Source of the DNA: Heligmosomoides polygyrus polygyrus
Lineage: Eukaryota > Nematoda > Chromadorea > Rhabditida > Heligmosomidae
NCBI GenBank assembly: GCA_947396885.1
Contig: OX377202.1
Span: 70,838,643 to 70,902,642, forward strand
Length of the DNA: 64,000 nt
Reading direction: 5' to 3'
Positions 32,860 through 43,869 of this stretch are shown one piece after another. Position 1 is the stretch's first letter, and every line of letters begins with the position of its first letter. Below the pieces are notes generated by a model. That model did no database searches. It had not been told where the DNA came from and saw only the letters and a program-made list of their open reading frames with translations. The translations under genes and the position numbers were made by a program.

Positions 32860-34365
32860 CCTGGTGGAACAATTAGCGTCGACTCGCACCGCACCGACAC
32901 CGCCGCTTCGCGAAGATCCGAGGCAGCCTCGCCGCGGAGGCGATTATGACCTAGCCGACCACAGGAGATTGCAGATCGACCGCGATCCGACGGATGACGA
33001 GACTTCACAGATCTGTTAGATTTATGATTACAGTGAATAACTTAGGGTTTGCAAAGGCAGCGTAGAGAGTTGTACTGATGCGAATCCTACATACTTTCAT
33101 ATTAGAATTTCGAGCTCTATCTGATGGAATGCACAACAATGCTTAAAAATTCTCCTGTAGAGAATTTAGACCCAGGCTTCGAACTACAGTTTCACGAACA
33201 ATCAAGTACGAATTTTGTATAATTTATTATCAAAATTTTAAACTCTATCTTTAAAAATTCTCCTGTGGAGATATCTTGATGCAGGCCTCCATACATTAAG
33301 AAGGAAGAGGCACACTAACAAATCGAACTCGATCGACTAATCTTGCATAAGCATTTCATATGTAAAGCACAAGCTGTCAGGCCAAATAAAATTGTACTGA
33401 ATATCAATACATTACAGTACTCCTAAAAGACTTCTTGGAAGCGATCACTCTGCACTGGCCACATTTATGAAGCTCCTCCCGGGCACAGACCTGGCTTAAA
33501 ATAACGATGCTCCTCCACATATGTTTTTCATCATTGATGAGAGATGCAATATTATTCTACTGGTTTCAGAAACCTGGTGAAAAAAACGCCTTAAAAGGCG
33601 AGACGCTGAAAGGGGATATCTTATAGACATAGATAAAGGATAAGGATAAAGGACGGCGTTACTCAATCCCTTCTGGAATGCGCCAGCACATTCTACTCTT
33701 ACGGGATGTTGTGGAGGCGACATGAATGCGTATTTGGCCATACAATGACTTGCGGTGTCCAGCCGATGAGCAGGTCAGCGCTTTATCCTTCCCAGACAAG
33801 TCTGGCACCAATTCACCGACCCCGGAGGGATGGAAGGCTTGGTTGGCCTGGGCGAGAAATCCGAACCAGGAACCTGGTATCGGGAGCACGCGGCAGTCGC
33901 GCCTCCTCCGACTGCGCTACCCTATAGACGTAGATATATCAAAGTATTTCATTAAGGGTAAATTGTCTAGTATTTGGAATGAATTGCTTTCTGTAGGTTT
34001 ACCGAACGTTACAGTAGAAGGCGAGTGACTGCCAGAGAAAAAAGTTTTGCTCCAGGATATCAAAGTATGTCACTGGAAGAACAATTTGATGATGTCTGAT
34101 ATAAATCCTTGAGGCTTTCGTCAAAATTGCTTTACAGGGTAATTCTTAAGCATTCATCTACAGCCCACCAGGCAGAGCTTAAATAAAGTTTTGATGAGTT
34201 TCGAGTTTTGGTAATAAAATGTACAAAATTCGTATTTGATTGTTTATGAAGACTTTAGTTGGAAGTCTGCGTCTAAATATCTCTACAGGAGAATTTTTAA
34301 GCATTGTTGTACATTTCCGAAATTCTAATATGAAATTAATGTCCAAGTTAGACGCTCTTGAAAAC
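32860..34365. mobile_element. Foldback element, right terminus lost
   Basis: The left arm begins near AATTAGCGTCGACTCGC (32870), as in the complete element at 44.3-46.3 kb. Its inner part (33100-33250) is the reverse complement of 34205-34360; both hold CAATGCTTAAAAATTCTCCT or its complement. The right arm stops near 34365 without the GC-rich terminus, so it is truncated there. The interior holds a SINE. No transposase frame is visible. Confidence 0.6.
33622..33936 (-). mobile_element. tRNA-derived SINE, copy 1
   Basis: Read on the minus strand, the element starts with TAGCGCAGTCGG, a match to the RNA polymerase III A box. About 35 bp later comes GGTTCCTGGTTCGG, a B-box-like site. A unique body and a tail of TTATCC and TTTATCC repeats (33636-33655) follow. 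Flanking duplications TATAGACATAGATA and TATAGACGTAGATA support retroposition. The short plus and minus frames inside it are not genes. Confidence 0.8.
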
Positions 34366-34389
34366 TGAGTATTTTGTAACTATATTTTA

Positions 34390-34480
34390 CTCTTCTTTGC
34401 CTGACAGGTTTGATATGAATTCCTTTATTGCGACCGACGTTTCGACGAACTCGTAGTTCTCAAGGTCTAAAAAAAGCTCA
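34390..34480 (-). other. Penelope-type terminal region
   Basis: Downstream of the Penelope-like coding part, the minus strand reads CTTGAGAACTACGAGTTCGT followed by CGAAACGTCGGTCGCAATAA. Penelope-like elements carry such CGAAACGTCGG sequence in their terminal repeats, often as part of a hammerhead ribozyme. A GAAC/GTTC stem precedes CGAAAC, but the CUGAUGA half of the core is not intact here, so cleavage activity is doubtful. Confidence 0.4.
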
Positions 34481-34666
34481 AAAAGCTTGGTTTTGCAGAG
34501 TCTATTGGGTCAGAAACGCTGCGTCTACCCTTACACGAACAACATGCTCTCAAGAGTGTTAAGAAGAGAGACCACATCTGCCCCCAACTAACCCACCGAT
34601 AACCCACAGGCGCCAAGGAACCGGCTCAACTGGTCGCCATGGAGCAAGTGAGACATACTGGTCCGG

Positions 34667-35745
34667 TCAGATATACTGCTCCGAGCACAGTGGTGTTGAG
34701 AATGCATGCAAAGCAGTATACGACATCTCATATCTCACAGCAGAAGGGATAAAATGCAAGCGTTCACTGGTAACGGAGATGCACTCGTTCCTGCTGTTCA
34801 TGGATGCATTGCACCCGTGAATCCAGAAGGCCTCAAGAGCCATTCTGGTCCCTATTTCGCCCCCATGATACAGCACTGTGGATTTCACATTAAAATCGTC
34901 ACCGGAGTGGGCTTACCTTCAAAGCTTTCCAACCGGGTTTAATAAGCTTTGCTTCCTCTTTTCAGCAAGATGTTCCTTAACGCGGATGCCCAGCAGGCTT
35001 CCAGTTTGCCCAGTATACAACTCACCGCAGGTTAAACACTCTCTCTGGTAAATGACGCCTTTCTGCATGCAGTCTCCTATCTTTCCATGCGGACAAATCA
35101 CGCAGTCCTGCATTACACATACGCCGTCATATAACCGATTGCGAACAAACTGACGTTTAATGCTGTTTTTCGGGATATTCACCAGTTCAGCGCATCCAAA
35201 TCCACTCGCAAAATGCATTGACGTACAGCTGCAGTGACCTTATCCGAAATGAAAGGCAGTAAAAGCAATTTTTATTGCTAAACGAGTTAGCGTTGCGCCT
35301 ATATTGCACACAGCTTCGTACCCATTAGCCATTCTACAGGCTAACATTCGGGACTCTTCGCGGTCCTCATCAGCAACATGTTCACAACATCTTAACTGCT
35401 GTTATGAACATGTTACGGACCACAGCTCGCTTCACAGCTGAAGGATGGGCCGACCTCGCCTGGATGATGATATTCCTGGAGCTGCCCTTGCGGTACCATT
35501 TCACACTGTTCCGGCACCCTAATCTATGTTCAAAAAGGGTAACTAACCTTCAAACGGAACTTCTCGCGTAAACTTTATATACTGTGATTGCCTGTTGAGA
35601 ATGTTGAACAGCTCATCCACTTCGGACTGAGTTGTTGTTATGACATAGCAATCATCGATGTATCGGCAGTACATTTTGGGTAGCCATTCTATTAGGGTGG
35701 GCCAAAAGTAACAAGACAAGTTCAGCAAATTTATTTATCTCTTTA
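34667..35745 (-). pseudogene. Penelope-like element: RT end plus GIY-YIG endonuclease
   Basis: The minus-strand order starts with 35543-35728 (MYCRYIDDCYVI, with the catalytic YIDD). About 35380-35510 follows, with VKWYRKGSSRNIIIQARSAH and VKRAVVRNMF, the conserved thumb of Penelope reverse transcriptase. 34919-35218 has CVICPHGKIGDC, then GVIYQRECLTCGELYTGQTG and IRVKEHLAEK. This is the GIY-YIG endonuclease with its Cys linker. 34667-34888 has EIGTRMALEAFWIHGCN, the endonuclease C-terminus. Frame changes separate the parts, and the N-terminal half of the reverse transcriptase is missing (5' truncation near 35.74 kb). Confidence 0.85.
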
Positions 35746-35764
35746 TAATTCAAATCAGTTTCTT

Positions 35765-36335
35765 TAAGCCTCATTTGGCTGGTATCGAGGTTGTAAGCTG
35801 TGACAACGATGTTTTATTGCGATCAAAACCTCTAGCGCCGGGTGGGACTCGAACCCGCACCACCCTCTGACCGGGCGGCAATGCTCTACGCCTTACACCA
35901 CCGGCGCCGTCTGATCGAACGCAACATCCACACCTCGTAGGACCGATCAGCACCCACCCGTATCCGGGATGAGCTGGCCGCTGATGAGCATGGGATCAGT
36001 TAAGCTGATGGTCCCGGTCAGAGGGAGTTTGCGGGTTCGAGTCCCGCCTGGCGCTAGAAGTTTTGATCGCAACAAAAAAATCGTTGTATAGCTTACAACC
36101 TCGATACCAGCCAAAAGGCTTAAAGGAACTGATTTGAATTGTTTCTATCAAGACCACCAGCTTAACTGGTCCCATGCTGATATCAGCGGCCAGCTCATCC
36201 CGGATACGGGTGGGTGCTGATCGGTCCTACGAGGTGTGGATGTTGCGTTCAGACGGCCCCGGTGGTGTAAGGCGTATAGCATTCCCGCCCGGTCAGAGGG
36301 AGGTGCGGGTTCGAGTCCCGCCTGGCGCTAGACGA
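35765..36335. mobile_element. Second tRNA-like SINE family, three copies head to head
   Basis: Copy A (35765-36015, minus) and copy C (36165-36330, plus) share a leader (CAGCTCATCCCGGATACGGG), a tRNA-like head (GGTGGTGTAAGGCGTA ... GGTTCGAGTCCC) and a body starting CTAGAGGTTTTGATCGCAA. Copy B (about 36020-36140, plus) has the B-box half, body and tail. The head of copy A folds with a 7-bp acceptor stem (one G-U), a D arm, and an anticodon-like stem with loop GGTCAGA. The loop lacks the U33 of real tRNAs, so this is a SINE rather than a tRNA gene. Frames inside (60 and 71 codons) are artefacts. Confidence 0.75.
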
Positions 36336-36339
36336 GTCG

Positions 36340-36767
36340 TCGGTCCATCTCTTCTATTTCGTTCAACATGGCCTTGGAATCCATCGTAGCGCTTTTGGAA
36401 AACAGCTTCCAGAATACCGACCTATGGGCGCAGACTCAAAAGCTCAGAAGGTGCTTCTCGCCGTGAACATCCCGCCGAACGAAGATCGGTAACAGCTCAC
36501 CAGACCTCACCCAGTCTCGTTGCTTGGAAGGGTTAAGACAGAAGACGTACTTCTCATCTTGCACGACTATTGTTGAGTCCATGCTGCTCTGGGTTGGGAA
36601 TTGGGCGAGATTTGCGCGATATAGGTCGACTCGTCAGGCTGGGGTTTCGGCATGAGGCAGGCTGGGGTTTTGGCATGCTTCTGGAAAGGGCGGAAGTGAT
36701 AACTTCTCAGATGGGCTTCAGTAAGTAGCATACAAACGTACAAATACGAAAGCGAACAATAAACAAT
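36340..36767. other. Short unassigned stretch
   Basis: Nothing coding is seen. CAGGCTGGGGTTTCGGCATG and CAGGCTGGGGTTTTGGCATG form a small tandem duplication at about 36636-36683. Confidence 0.4.
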
Positions 36768-37695
36768 AAGAGCAAAAAAATTCGACGTTCACAAAAATGA
36801 CTATAACTCGGTAAGTTTTTGGACATTTGAAAAAGCCAATGGCTTTTTTAAACTAAAAGAAAAGAGCTGTCATCCAGTATAAAAAAAAATTCAATAAAGA
36901 GGTCTTCATACGGGGTAAAGGTTTTCGATTTTTGACACGTATTTCTCCAACCATTAATTTTTTGAAAATTGATTTCTGTATGATTAGAGAGCATCTTTTC
37001 CCTATTTTTTAAAAAACCACTGGAATTTAAAAGTCATAGCAAATTTTGTGAAGTCGTAACCAGAGGAGTTGGTTGGGCCTTTACCGGAGTCCCTAGAGTG
37101 ATTTCACAAAAAATGTCCATAACTTAGTTTATTTTTCGAACTTCAAAAAAGCCATTAGATTTTTGAAAGCTAGAAAAGGAGCGCTTTCGAAACATATAGA
37201 AATTAGTTTTCAACAGAAGAACGGTTCTTATACGGTAAGTTAGCATATTTCTTCTGTTTTTCAAAAAGCTGTTGGATTTTTTGAATTTCGAAAAACGCAT
37301 CGAGTTATGACCATTTTTACCAATGTCGACGGTACATAGTCTACGAGCAGTTCTTCACAAAATTGATCATAACTCCGTTCATTTCTTGAAGTTCAAAAAC
37401 TACTATAGTCTTTGAAAAATAGAAAAAATATGCTTTCTAAACATGTAAAACCCACTTTTCAAAAAAGGGTCTTCATACGGGGCAGGGGGAGTCGATTTTT
37501 GGCACGTATTAATGCAACAAAGGACCAGAAATCAAACCCCACCCGCTCACTATGAAGACCTCTTTACTGAAAAACAATTTTTATACTAGATGATAGCTCT
37601 TTTCTTCTTGTTTTCGAAAAGCCATTGGTTTTTTCAAATTTCCAAAAACCTACCGAGTTATGATCATTTTTGTGAACGTCCAATTTTGTCGCTCC
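36768..37695. mobile_element. Foldback element of repeated AT-rich units
   Basis: The left end AATTCGACGTTCACAAAAAT is mirrored by the right end ATTTTTGTGAACGTCCAATT. The interior is built of about five related segments in both orientations. Each contains AAAAAGCCAATGG-like and GTCTTCATACGGGG-like motifs (near 36.83, 37.14, 37.25, 37.40 and 37.62 kb). There is no coding capacity. Its repeated-unit structure differs from the simple hairpin MITEs nearby. Confidence 0.7.
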
Positions 37696-37929
37696 ACTGA
37701 CGTAGGTGCCATATCGACCAGGGGTCGATCCAATCTTTTCGTTTCAGAAAACCATGACTTTAACACTGTGCATGGGTCAAGAGCTAAAAAATTTTAACTG
37801 TGCGGATTGTCTCCTTTAGATAAAACATTTATTTTTCATGCAACATAAGAATTTGCAATTCGATCCTCCCTAATCATATCGGAGATCAGCGAAGAAGCTT
37901 ACTTTTTTTACTGTATATTAATCACATCT

Positions 37930-38520
37930 TAAACTTAAAGATGGCACAATTTTCACTCCCTGATTTTCTTCCTTCAGAAGGTAGAATTTTTTGCCACGAG
38001 AAGTTCATCCTTCATTTGCGATCGAAGATATTGGAGAGCGCAATGACCGCATGTTACTTACCATATTTTGGAGATTTCTTAAAGTCTCTCTTAAATTTTC
38101 ACAAAGCTTTGAAAACTATAAAAAGTGTGAATTCTACGTCTTGAAAAGCACGTTGTAAATATAGCAGCTTCCAAGTGATTAGTGGTGTCGATACTTTTCG
38201 GCAAATGATACAAATCGGGCCGCCTGTTCATATAGAAGATTGTCTCAGAAAAACAAGGTTTTATTACCGTGTAACAAACTGTGGCTTAAAATTTTATAGG
38301 GTACAACTTCACTTTCTGATGCTGTTTCCTGCAGAAGAGAGAATTAATTCCGTGACAAGTCCATCCAGGCCATTGCGTTATCGATTCGAAGAGCGCTTCA
38401 GTGAATCGTGCAGCTAATGCACCTAGGTCGTCCTCAGTGACTAACACTTGAAATTTTACAGAGTACAACTTTGGACGTAGCTATTGCTAGTTTAGGCAGA
38501 AAACCGTCGTGTCCATGACT
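37930..38520. repeat. Diverged repeat units without a gene
   Basis: Two or three segments of about 330 bp share TTCACT(C/T)(C/T)CTGAT then CTTCAGAAG/CTGCAGAAGA, and CGATCGAAG/CGATTCGAAGAGCG (starts near 37.95 and 38.30 kb; a partial third near 38.45 kb). Identity is low. The frames at 37941-38144 and 38175-38417 fall inside these units. Confidence 0.4.
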
Positions 38521-39243
38521 TCCTGGAAAGAATCTGAAAAAAATTGGAAACTTCTCACTGACTCCAAATCTGCCGGTAAAATCTTTATTTTTAACACGTA
38601 ATGCAAACGACATTTAAATTTTTTTACATAACTTTCGGGAACGAAGATGGAACTCCACACTGTCGTAGACACTCCTAGAAAGAACAACTTATTAAGAATT
38701 ACAAACATAGCCTAAGAACCTAAAAAATAAAAGAGAATAAAGTCAAAACCGAAAGAGTACGACCCCCCCCCCACCTCCCCATACGGCTTAACAGTACGAC
38801 CTTCGGTTCCCGAACCTCAAGTTTGAGCCTGGTCAGGACCCCACCCCGTAGTCCCTTCCCTAGCCTGATGCTGCGCTCAGAGCAATTAAATGGAGATATG
38901 CGTGTCGCAGTGTTAAGCGCTCGCGCGAGAGAAACTATGCTCCAGGTTTCGCGTTCAAAATCTATTCCGATTGGTTTTAGTGCCCATAGATCCACACTCC
39001 TTGGAATAGTGGTTGCTCCATCGGAGAGTGGCCGTCTTGGTCTTGAGGTTGGCGAAATACCGCGGGCGTTGCCACTGCTCATCCTCGCCTCCGCTGCTTC
39101 AGCCAACACTTGCGCTCTTCTTAAGGTCTTACTCTTTATCGCCTGACGCTCGTGTGCCCCATGGTGTATCAGTCCGAAAGTTTCCGGAGTCGGACTCCTC
39201 TATATGCTTCAAGCTCTGGCACTGCCGTGTGCTGTGCACAGAG
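38520..39243. other. Unassigned stretch with one 129-codon frame
   Basis: A minus frame (38720-39109) contains a Ser/Arg-rich start and RMGRWGGGRTL. A plus frame (38823-39146) overlaps it. Neither matches a family I know. A run of nine C lies at 38764-38772. The stretch is bounded on the right by a hAT terminus. Confidence 0.3.
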
Positions 39244-39316
39244 CAGAGGTGTGCGTTTAACGATTAACGATTTGCCGGATTTATCGACATTTTTCGTTAA
39301 AAGTTTTTAACGAAAT
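39244..39316 (+). mobile_element. Isolated hAT left terminus
   Basis: CAGAGGTGTGCGTTTAACGA at 39244 is nearly identical to the left end of the 18167 hAT element, including the ACGATTTGCCGG and TTTTTCGTTAAA subterminal motifs. Its partner end is not found within the window. The gypsy LTR begins 73 bp later, so the gypsy probably inserted into a second copy of this hAT family. Confidence 0.6.
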
Positions 39317-39477
39317 TGTTGTGTCCTTGGACGGTGGTAGACAACGAGATCCAGTAGTTTATTAGGAATACTGGAACACAAACGAAAAATACCGAACGAA
39401 CTGCAATGGCCGCTTATATACGGACCATAGATCAAAGATAATGATAGACCAGAGATATTTTCATTCTATACATAACA
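39317..39477 (-). repeat. Short 3' LTR of the decayed Ty3/gypsy element
   Basis: On the minus strand the LTR starts TGTTATGTATAGAATG (39477) and ends ACACAACA (39317), with TG and CA tips, 161 bp. Just upstream on the minus strand is the polypurine tract AAAAGGGGGGAGG (complement of 39478-39490). No second LTR is found right of gag, so this is the only LTR of the copy. Confidence 0.65.
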
Positions 39478-39509
39478 CCTCCCCCCTTTTAAGATTACAG
39501 GCAAGATCC

Positions 39510-42461
39510 TCAAGTGTTGTAGCTTATCTGGCGTGGATCCATGTCGAAAAGTCTTGTTGGTCTGCGTGTTCGGCCCGATCGTCGTGGTTGTTCAGCTTCC
39601 TGCACTGGAAAAGACGGTGGTGTAACGGAGTTTTGGTCCTCGAGAGCTGGAAGTGCTGGTGCGGTAGAGTTCTGGATATTGGCGGGTCGACTTAGTGAGT
39701 GGGGACGTTCCAAACCGAACGCCTCGAAGAGCGTGTCCATGTCCTTTGTTCTGTGGTTGTCGGAATCATATAGGCGCATTCTGAGCTGGTTGGCATGGCG
39801 CGTCCATAACTCGTCTTCAACTTTGATTTTGTAGAGTACTCGTCCAATGCGCTTAACAACGAGTCCTCGGTCCAGCTTTCCTTCCCTTGGTAACGTTGTG
39901 CGTACACAAGTTGACCTGGCTTGAATGCCCGCGGTTTGGCTCCATGGTGATGATTAAACTGATTCTCCATGGAAAGTTGACATGGCGCTCGGACTCCGGG
40001 ACCGGTTTAAGTACTGAGAGTGGCGTCCGGAGTTTCCTTCCAATGCAGAGCTCTGCTGGTGATCGAAGTCCATTCGTCGTTTGAGTCGGAGTTGATCGGT
40101 AGGCAAGCAAGAATGTTTGAAGAATTTCAGGGAGTGTTCCCTCCTCTCGTAGTTTCAGAAGACTTCTTTTGAGGGTGTCAACGAACCTCTCCGCTTGGCC
40201 GTTTGACTGCGGGTGGTATGGTGGGGAAAACACGTGGTGTATTCCGTTTTCTGCGCAGAATTGAGCGAAATCCGCGGAAGCAAATTGGGTTCCATTATCA
40301 GAGACCAAGATTTCCGGCATTCCATGTCTGGCGAACGTCTGCTGCAGCAGGGCGATGGTAGCTGCTGTTGTCGTACGATCGGTGTTGAAGATCTCCGGCC
40401 ACTTTGAGAATGCGTCCACTATCACGAGAAGGTTGGTTCCTTCATACGGCCCTGCGTAGTCGACGTGAATGCGACTCCACGGTTTGTCGGGCACTGGCCA
40501 TGATGCCAGCATCGTTTTGACAGGAAGTTTGGCGGCTGAAGAGCATCTTGTGCAGCGGCGGACCATATCTTCTACATCTTTGTCGATTCCTGGCCAGTAC
40601 GCGAAGCTTCGAGCAAGGCTTTTCATCCAGCGTGTATATATTCCAGCGTGTCCGATGTGCAGTTGCTGCAGAACTCGATGTTGTAGCGGTTTTGGCACGA
40701 CTACTCGTTCAGCCAGTAGAAGATATCCATTTAGCGTGGCGACTGAGTCTCTTCGGTTGAAGAAGCACAGCAGATCCGGTCTCGTAATCTTTTTCGGCCA
40801 TGACCCTGTTGTATACTTCATCACCTGACGCAGAAGGGGGTCTCTTCCGGTAGCTGTCTTGACTTCATCCGCAGTAACAGGAAGAACTCGAACCGCATTC
40901 GTGAAAGTGTAGGATGTCATCCTCCACTGAAATAGCTGCGATAACTCGGTCTTCATCGGGAGCTGAATTATCTGCGATCAGCCTTGAAAGTGCGTCAGCT
41001 TGACCAAAGTTTGATGTCGTGCGGTACTGGATGTTGAAATCGTATCCAAGAAGCGTCGTTGCCCATCTTTGGAGTCGGTTTGCGGTATATACCGGGATCC
41101 CTTTCTTTCCTCGAAATATGGTTAGAAGAGGTTTGTGATCTGTGAGGAGGGTAAACTTGCGGCCGTGGAGCATCCTGTGGAATTTCTTTACGGCGAATAC
41201 GAGTGCCAATCCCTCCTTTTCGATTTTACTGTAGTTCTTTTCTGTCGGCTGCAGGGATCGATCGAGAAGCAATTGCCTTCTCTGAGCCGTCGGGGTATCG
41301 GTGTGAAATGACGGCGCCAATTCCATAGTTCGATGCATCAGCAGCAACTACGATTTCTTGCTGAGGGTCGTAGTGCGCTAGGAGTCGATCAGAGCATAGT
41401 ATTGCTTTTGCTCTGTTGAAGCTGTTGTGGCAAGCGGAGGTCCAAACGAATTTAGCATCTTTTGCTAGAAGGGCATCAAGCGGTGCGCGAAGGTCCCTCA
41501 TTTCCTTCACAAAATTTCCGTAGTGGCTGAGGAGTCCTAGGAATGAGCGGAACTGTGTGATGTCCTTCGGAGCCGGCATCCTTCGGATCATGTCGATTTT
41601 GTGGGGATCTGGTCGTCTGCCGTCTTTGTCCACAATGTAGCCGAGGTAATTGATTTGGGATGCAGCGAACGTACATTTGTCGAGTCGAACGTGTAGACCG
41701 CTATCCACGATTCGCTTGAAAAATGCATCCAGGTTGTGTTGGTGCTCTTCCATAGTGCGTCCGACTATTATGACATCGTCGAGGTAGGCGACCACACCTT
41801 GCAGACCAGCGAGTGTCGCGTCCATGAGCTGCTGAAAAATAGCCGGTGCCGACTTGACTCCAAATGGCATTCGGTTGTACTGGCAGAGTCCTCTGTGGGT
41901 GTTGATTGTCAGAAGATTTTTAGATTGATCGTCCATTTCGACCTGGAGATATGCGTCCGCGAGGTCCACGTGTGAGAAGTATTGTCCTCCATTTAGAGTC
42001 GCAAAAATATCCTCTGGCAGAGGGAGTGGATAATGATGGAGTTCCAGGGCGTCATTGAGTCCTGTCGAGAAGTCATCGCAGATGCGTAGGGTTCCATTTG
42101 ACTTCTTGACAATCACACTAGGCGCCGCCCAATTTGAGTAGTTCACTTTTGAAATGACGCCAATAGATTCCAATCGATCAAGTTCCTTCTCTACCGCAGG
42201 TAGGGCTGCGTATGGTACCGGAAACTTAGGTCGGAAGATCGGCTTTACTCCTGCCTCAGTTGCAGGGTGGCTTTGAATAGCTTGTATCGTCCCAGACCGT
42301 TCTTGAAGGCCTCTGGATATTTCTGCTTTAGTTGCTCGGCTACGCTGATCTTCGGATCCATGGAGATGGTGCTTATTGTGGCGGGGGGTAGTCCTGGATC
42401 GGTTCTGGGGAGTGAATCCATGATAGCGTATATCCCATTTTTGAGATCCATTCTGATCCAA
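39510..42461 (-). pseudogene. Ty3/gypsy pol: RT, RNase H, integrase, K02A2.6-like, frameshifted
   Basis: 42461-41226 is the reverse transcriptase (YPLPLPEDIFATLNGGQYFS, MPFGVKSAPAIFQQLMD, catalytic YLDDVIIV, FLGLLSHYGNFV). 41347-40865 is RNase H (YSKIEKEGLALVFAVKKFH, TLLTDHKPL). 40956-39853 is the integrase. Its parts are an HHCC region (HIGHAGIYTRWM ... RRCTRCSS), catalytic VDYAGPYEG, VSDNGTQFAS and HPQSNGQAERFV, and a C-terminal tail ending near 39510 (RRSGRTRRPTRLF). Frames change near 42.3, 41.25, 40.92 and 39.9 kb, so pol is broken by at least four small indels. Domain order is that of Ty3/gypsy. The closest style I know is the nematode K02A2.6-type element. Confidence 0.9.
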
Positions 42462-43698
42462 GCAAGTTGGAGGGGATGTCGGCCACGTAAAATGTTCCTT
42501 GAGCGGAAGAATTGTTGAATTTGTAAGTGCAGTGACGTTGACCGAGGAAAGGGATACGGTCTCCTGAAGCGCTGTGAGCGATGAGTGAAGGAGGTCGCAG
42601 TTCTGGCTTCCCCATGAGCGTCCAGGTGTCTTTGCTGATGACGGTTACGTCCGAAGCAGTATCAACTTGGAAGTTGATATCCTGGTCCTGCACTTTGATG
42701 ATTGCATAAAGGCGATAAAGGCTGCAGTTGACACTTGAGACGGTGTAGATGGCTTCGGATCGTGCTGCGTGTTGATTTGACCGATTGATTGGCCGTGAGG
42801 GCCGGTGTGGTTTGGCACGGCTCCTGACTGAATAGCAGTATCCTTCCTTGTGTCCAGTTCTTCTGCATTGCGAGCACTTGTGGAGCCGGTACGTGCAGTA
42901 TCGAACGAAATGCATTCCTCCACAGAGCCAGCAGGCTGATGGAGGTAGCCTGGATCCCGTCTCTTGACAGTTGCTCTCCTTTGTAGACGCGTTAGGTCGT
43001 CTCTGTCGGTATTGAATCGGCGGTTGTCGATGCGGTTGTCGAGCGGTGGACGACTGCTCGATTGATTAGATAGCTGGAGTACCACTTTCGACCATCTCCG
43101 TGTCGTGTTTGAGGTTGATGAGCCTCTTGCACTCCTCTGTAAGAGTTTGGGTGGTGCAGGTTGAGTCCGCCTCTATTTTGTCCAGTAGATTGAGGCGAAT
43201 GTAGGCGTCCTCGCTCGATTGCAGACCACACACGAAGATTAGGCATTTGAACTGGTTGTCATCGCACCCCGACAGTTTGAACCGTCCACATTCCCGATTG
43301 ACGCGTCCTGCATACGTCGCGAAGTCGTCCTTCGGGTTCCTTGAGAGCTTCATGCAGGCATAACGTATGCTGAATAAGGACTGCTGTGGTCCAAACAGGT
43401 CCTTCAGTAAGGAGACAGCGTCGTCGAACGTGACATCTCGGGGAGTTTTCGGTAAGATGTAGTTGACGTATTTCTCGTAGGCAGCAGCGTCGAGTTTATG
43501 GAGCAGGAGTCGCACTCGAGTCGCTTCGTCCAGTCGCTGTGCGTCGATTGTAAAGATATCGTCGTGGCGGCGATACCACGCCTCGAAGGTAACGTCAGCT
43601 TCAGGCTCGTACTTGAACTGAGCGCCGCGTGCGGCCAGTAGGTCGAATTCCTTTGCTGGATCAGTCCTTGACGAAGATTGTTGTGGCTGCTGCACCAT
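42373..43698 (-). pseudogene. Ty3/gypsy gag and protease, frameshifted
   Basis: 43698-43066 is gag (FDLLAARGAQFKYEPEADVT, a start typical of K02A2.6-like nematode elements, ending MVESGTPAI). 42915-42373 holds one zinc knuckle (CSQCRRTGHKEGYC), then the retropepsin-type protease with FQVDTASDVTVIS as the active-site loop and HSASGDRIPF after it. At least two frame changes lie between 42.87 and 43.09 kb. The start at 43698 follows a region with no LTR, so the 5' end of the element has been lost. Confidence 0.85.
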
Positions 43699-43869
43699 GG
43701 AACTTTGAAGAGTGTTGATGAGCGTTCTATGCAGTCGTTTCGTAGTTTTGAGCTTTCACCTTTTCTTAATTGCTACACAATATCCTTTCCTACTATATAA
43801 AAGCGAAAACGTTTGTCGTTTGTCTGTGTGTGTGTTTTTTTTTGTTTGCACAGAAGTGCTGGAGGAGTG

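Noticed and set aside
33660..33930. Protein gene on either strand near 33.7 kb
   Set aside because: The same overlapping frames recur at 44.7 kb inside the second SINE copy.
34425..34475. Active hammerhead ribozyme
   Set aside because: The CGAAAC half and one stem are visible, but the CUGAUGA half of the core is not intact.
35820..36330. tRNA genes with UCA anticodon
   Set aside because: A and B boxes and a cloverleaf are visible, but the anticodon loop lacks U33, the stems differ between copies, and the same leader and body are repeated, so they are SINE heads.
35771..36389. Frames of 60 and 71 codons with shared VRVRVPPGAR peptide
   Set aside because: They lie inside copies of the tRNA-like SINE and arise from its head sequence.
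38720..39146. 129-codon minus and 107-codon plus frames
   Set aside because: They occupy the same DNA on opposite strands, with no motif, splice signals or known relatives; kept only as an unassigned stretch.
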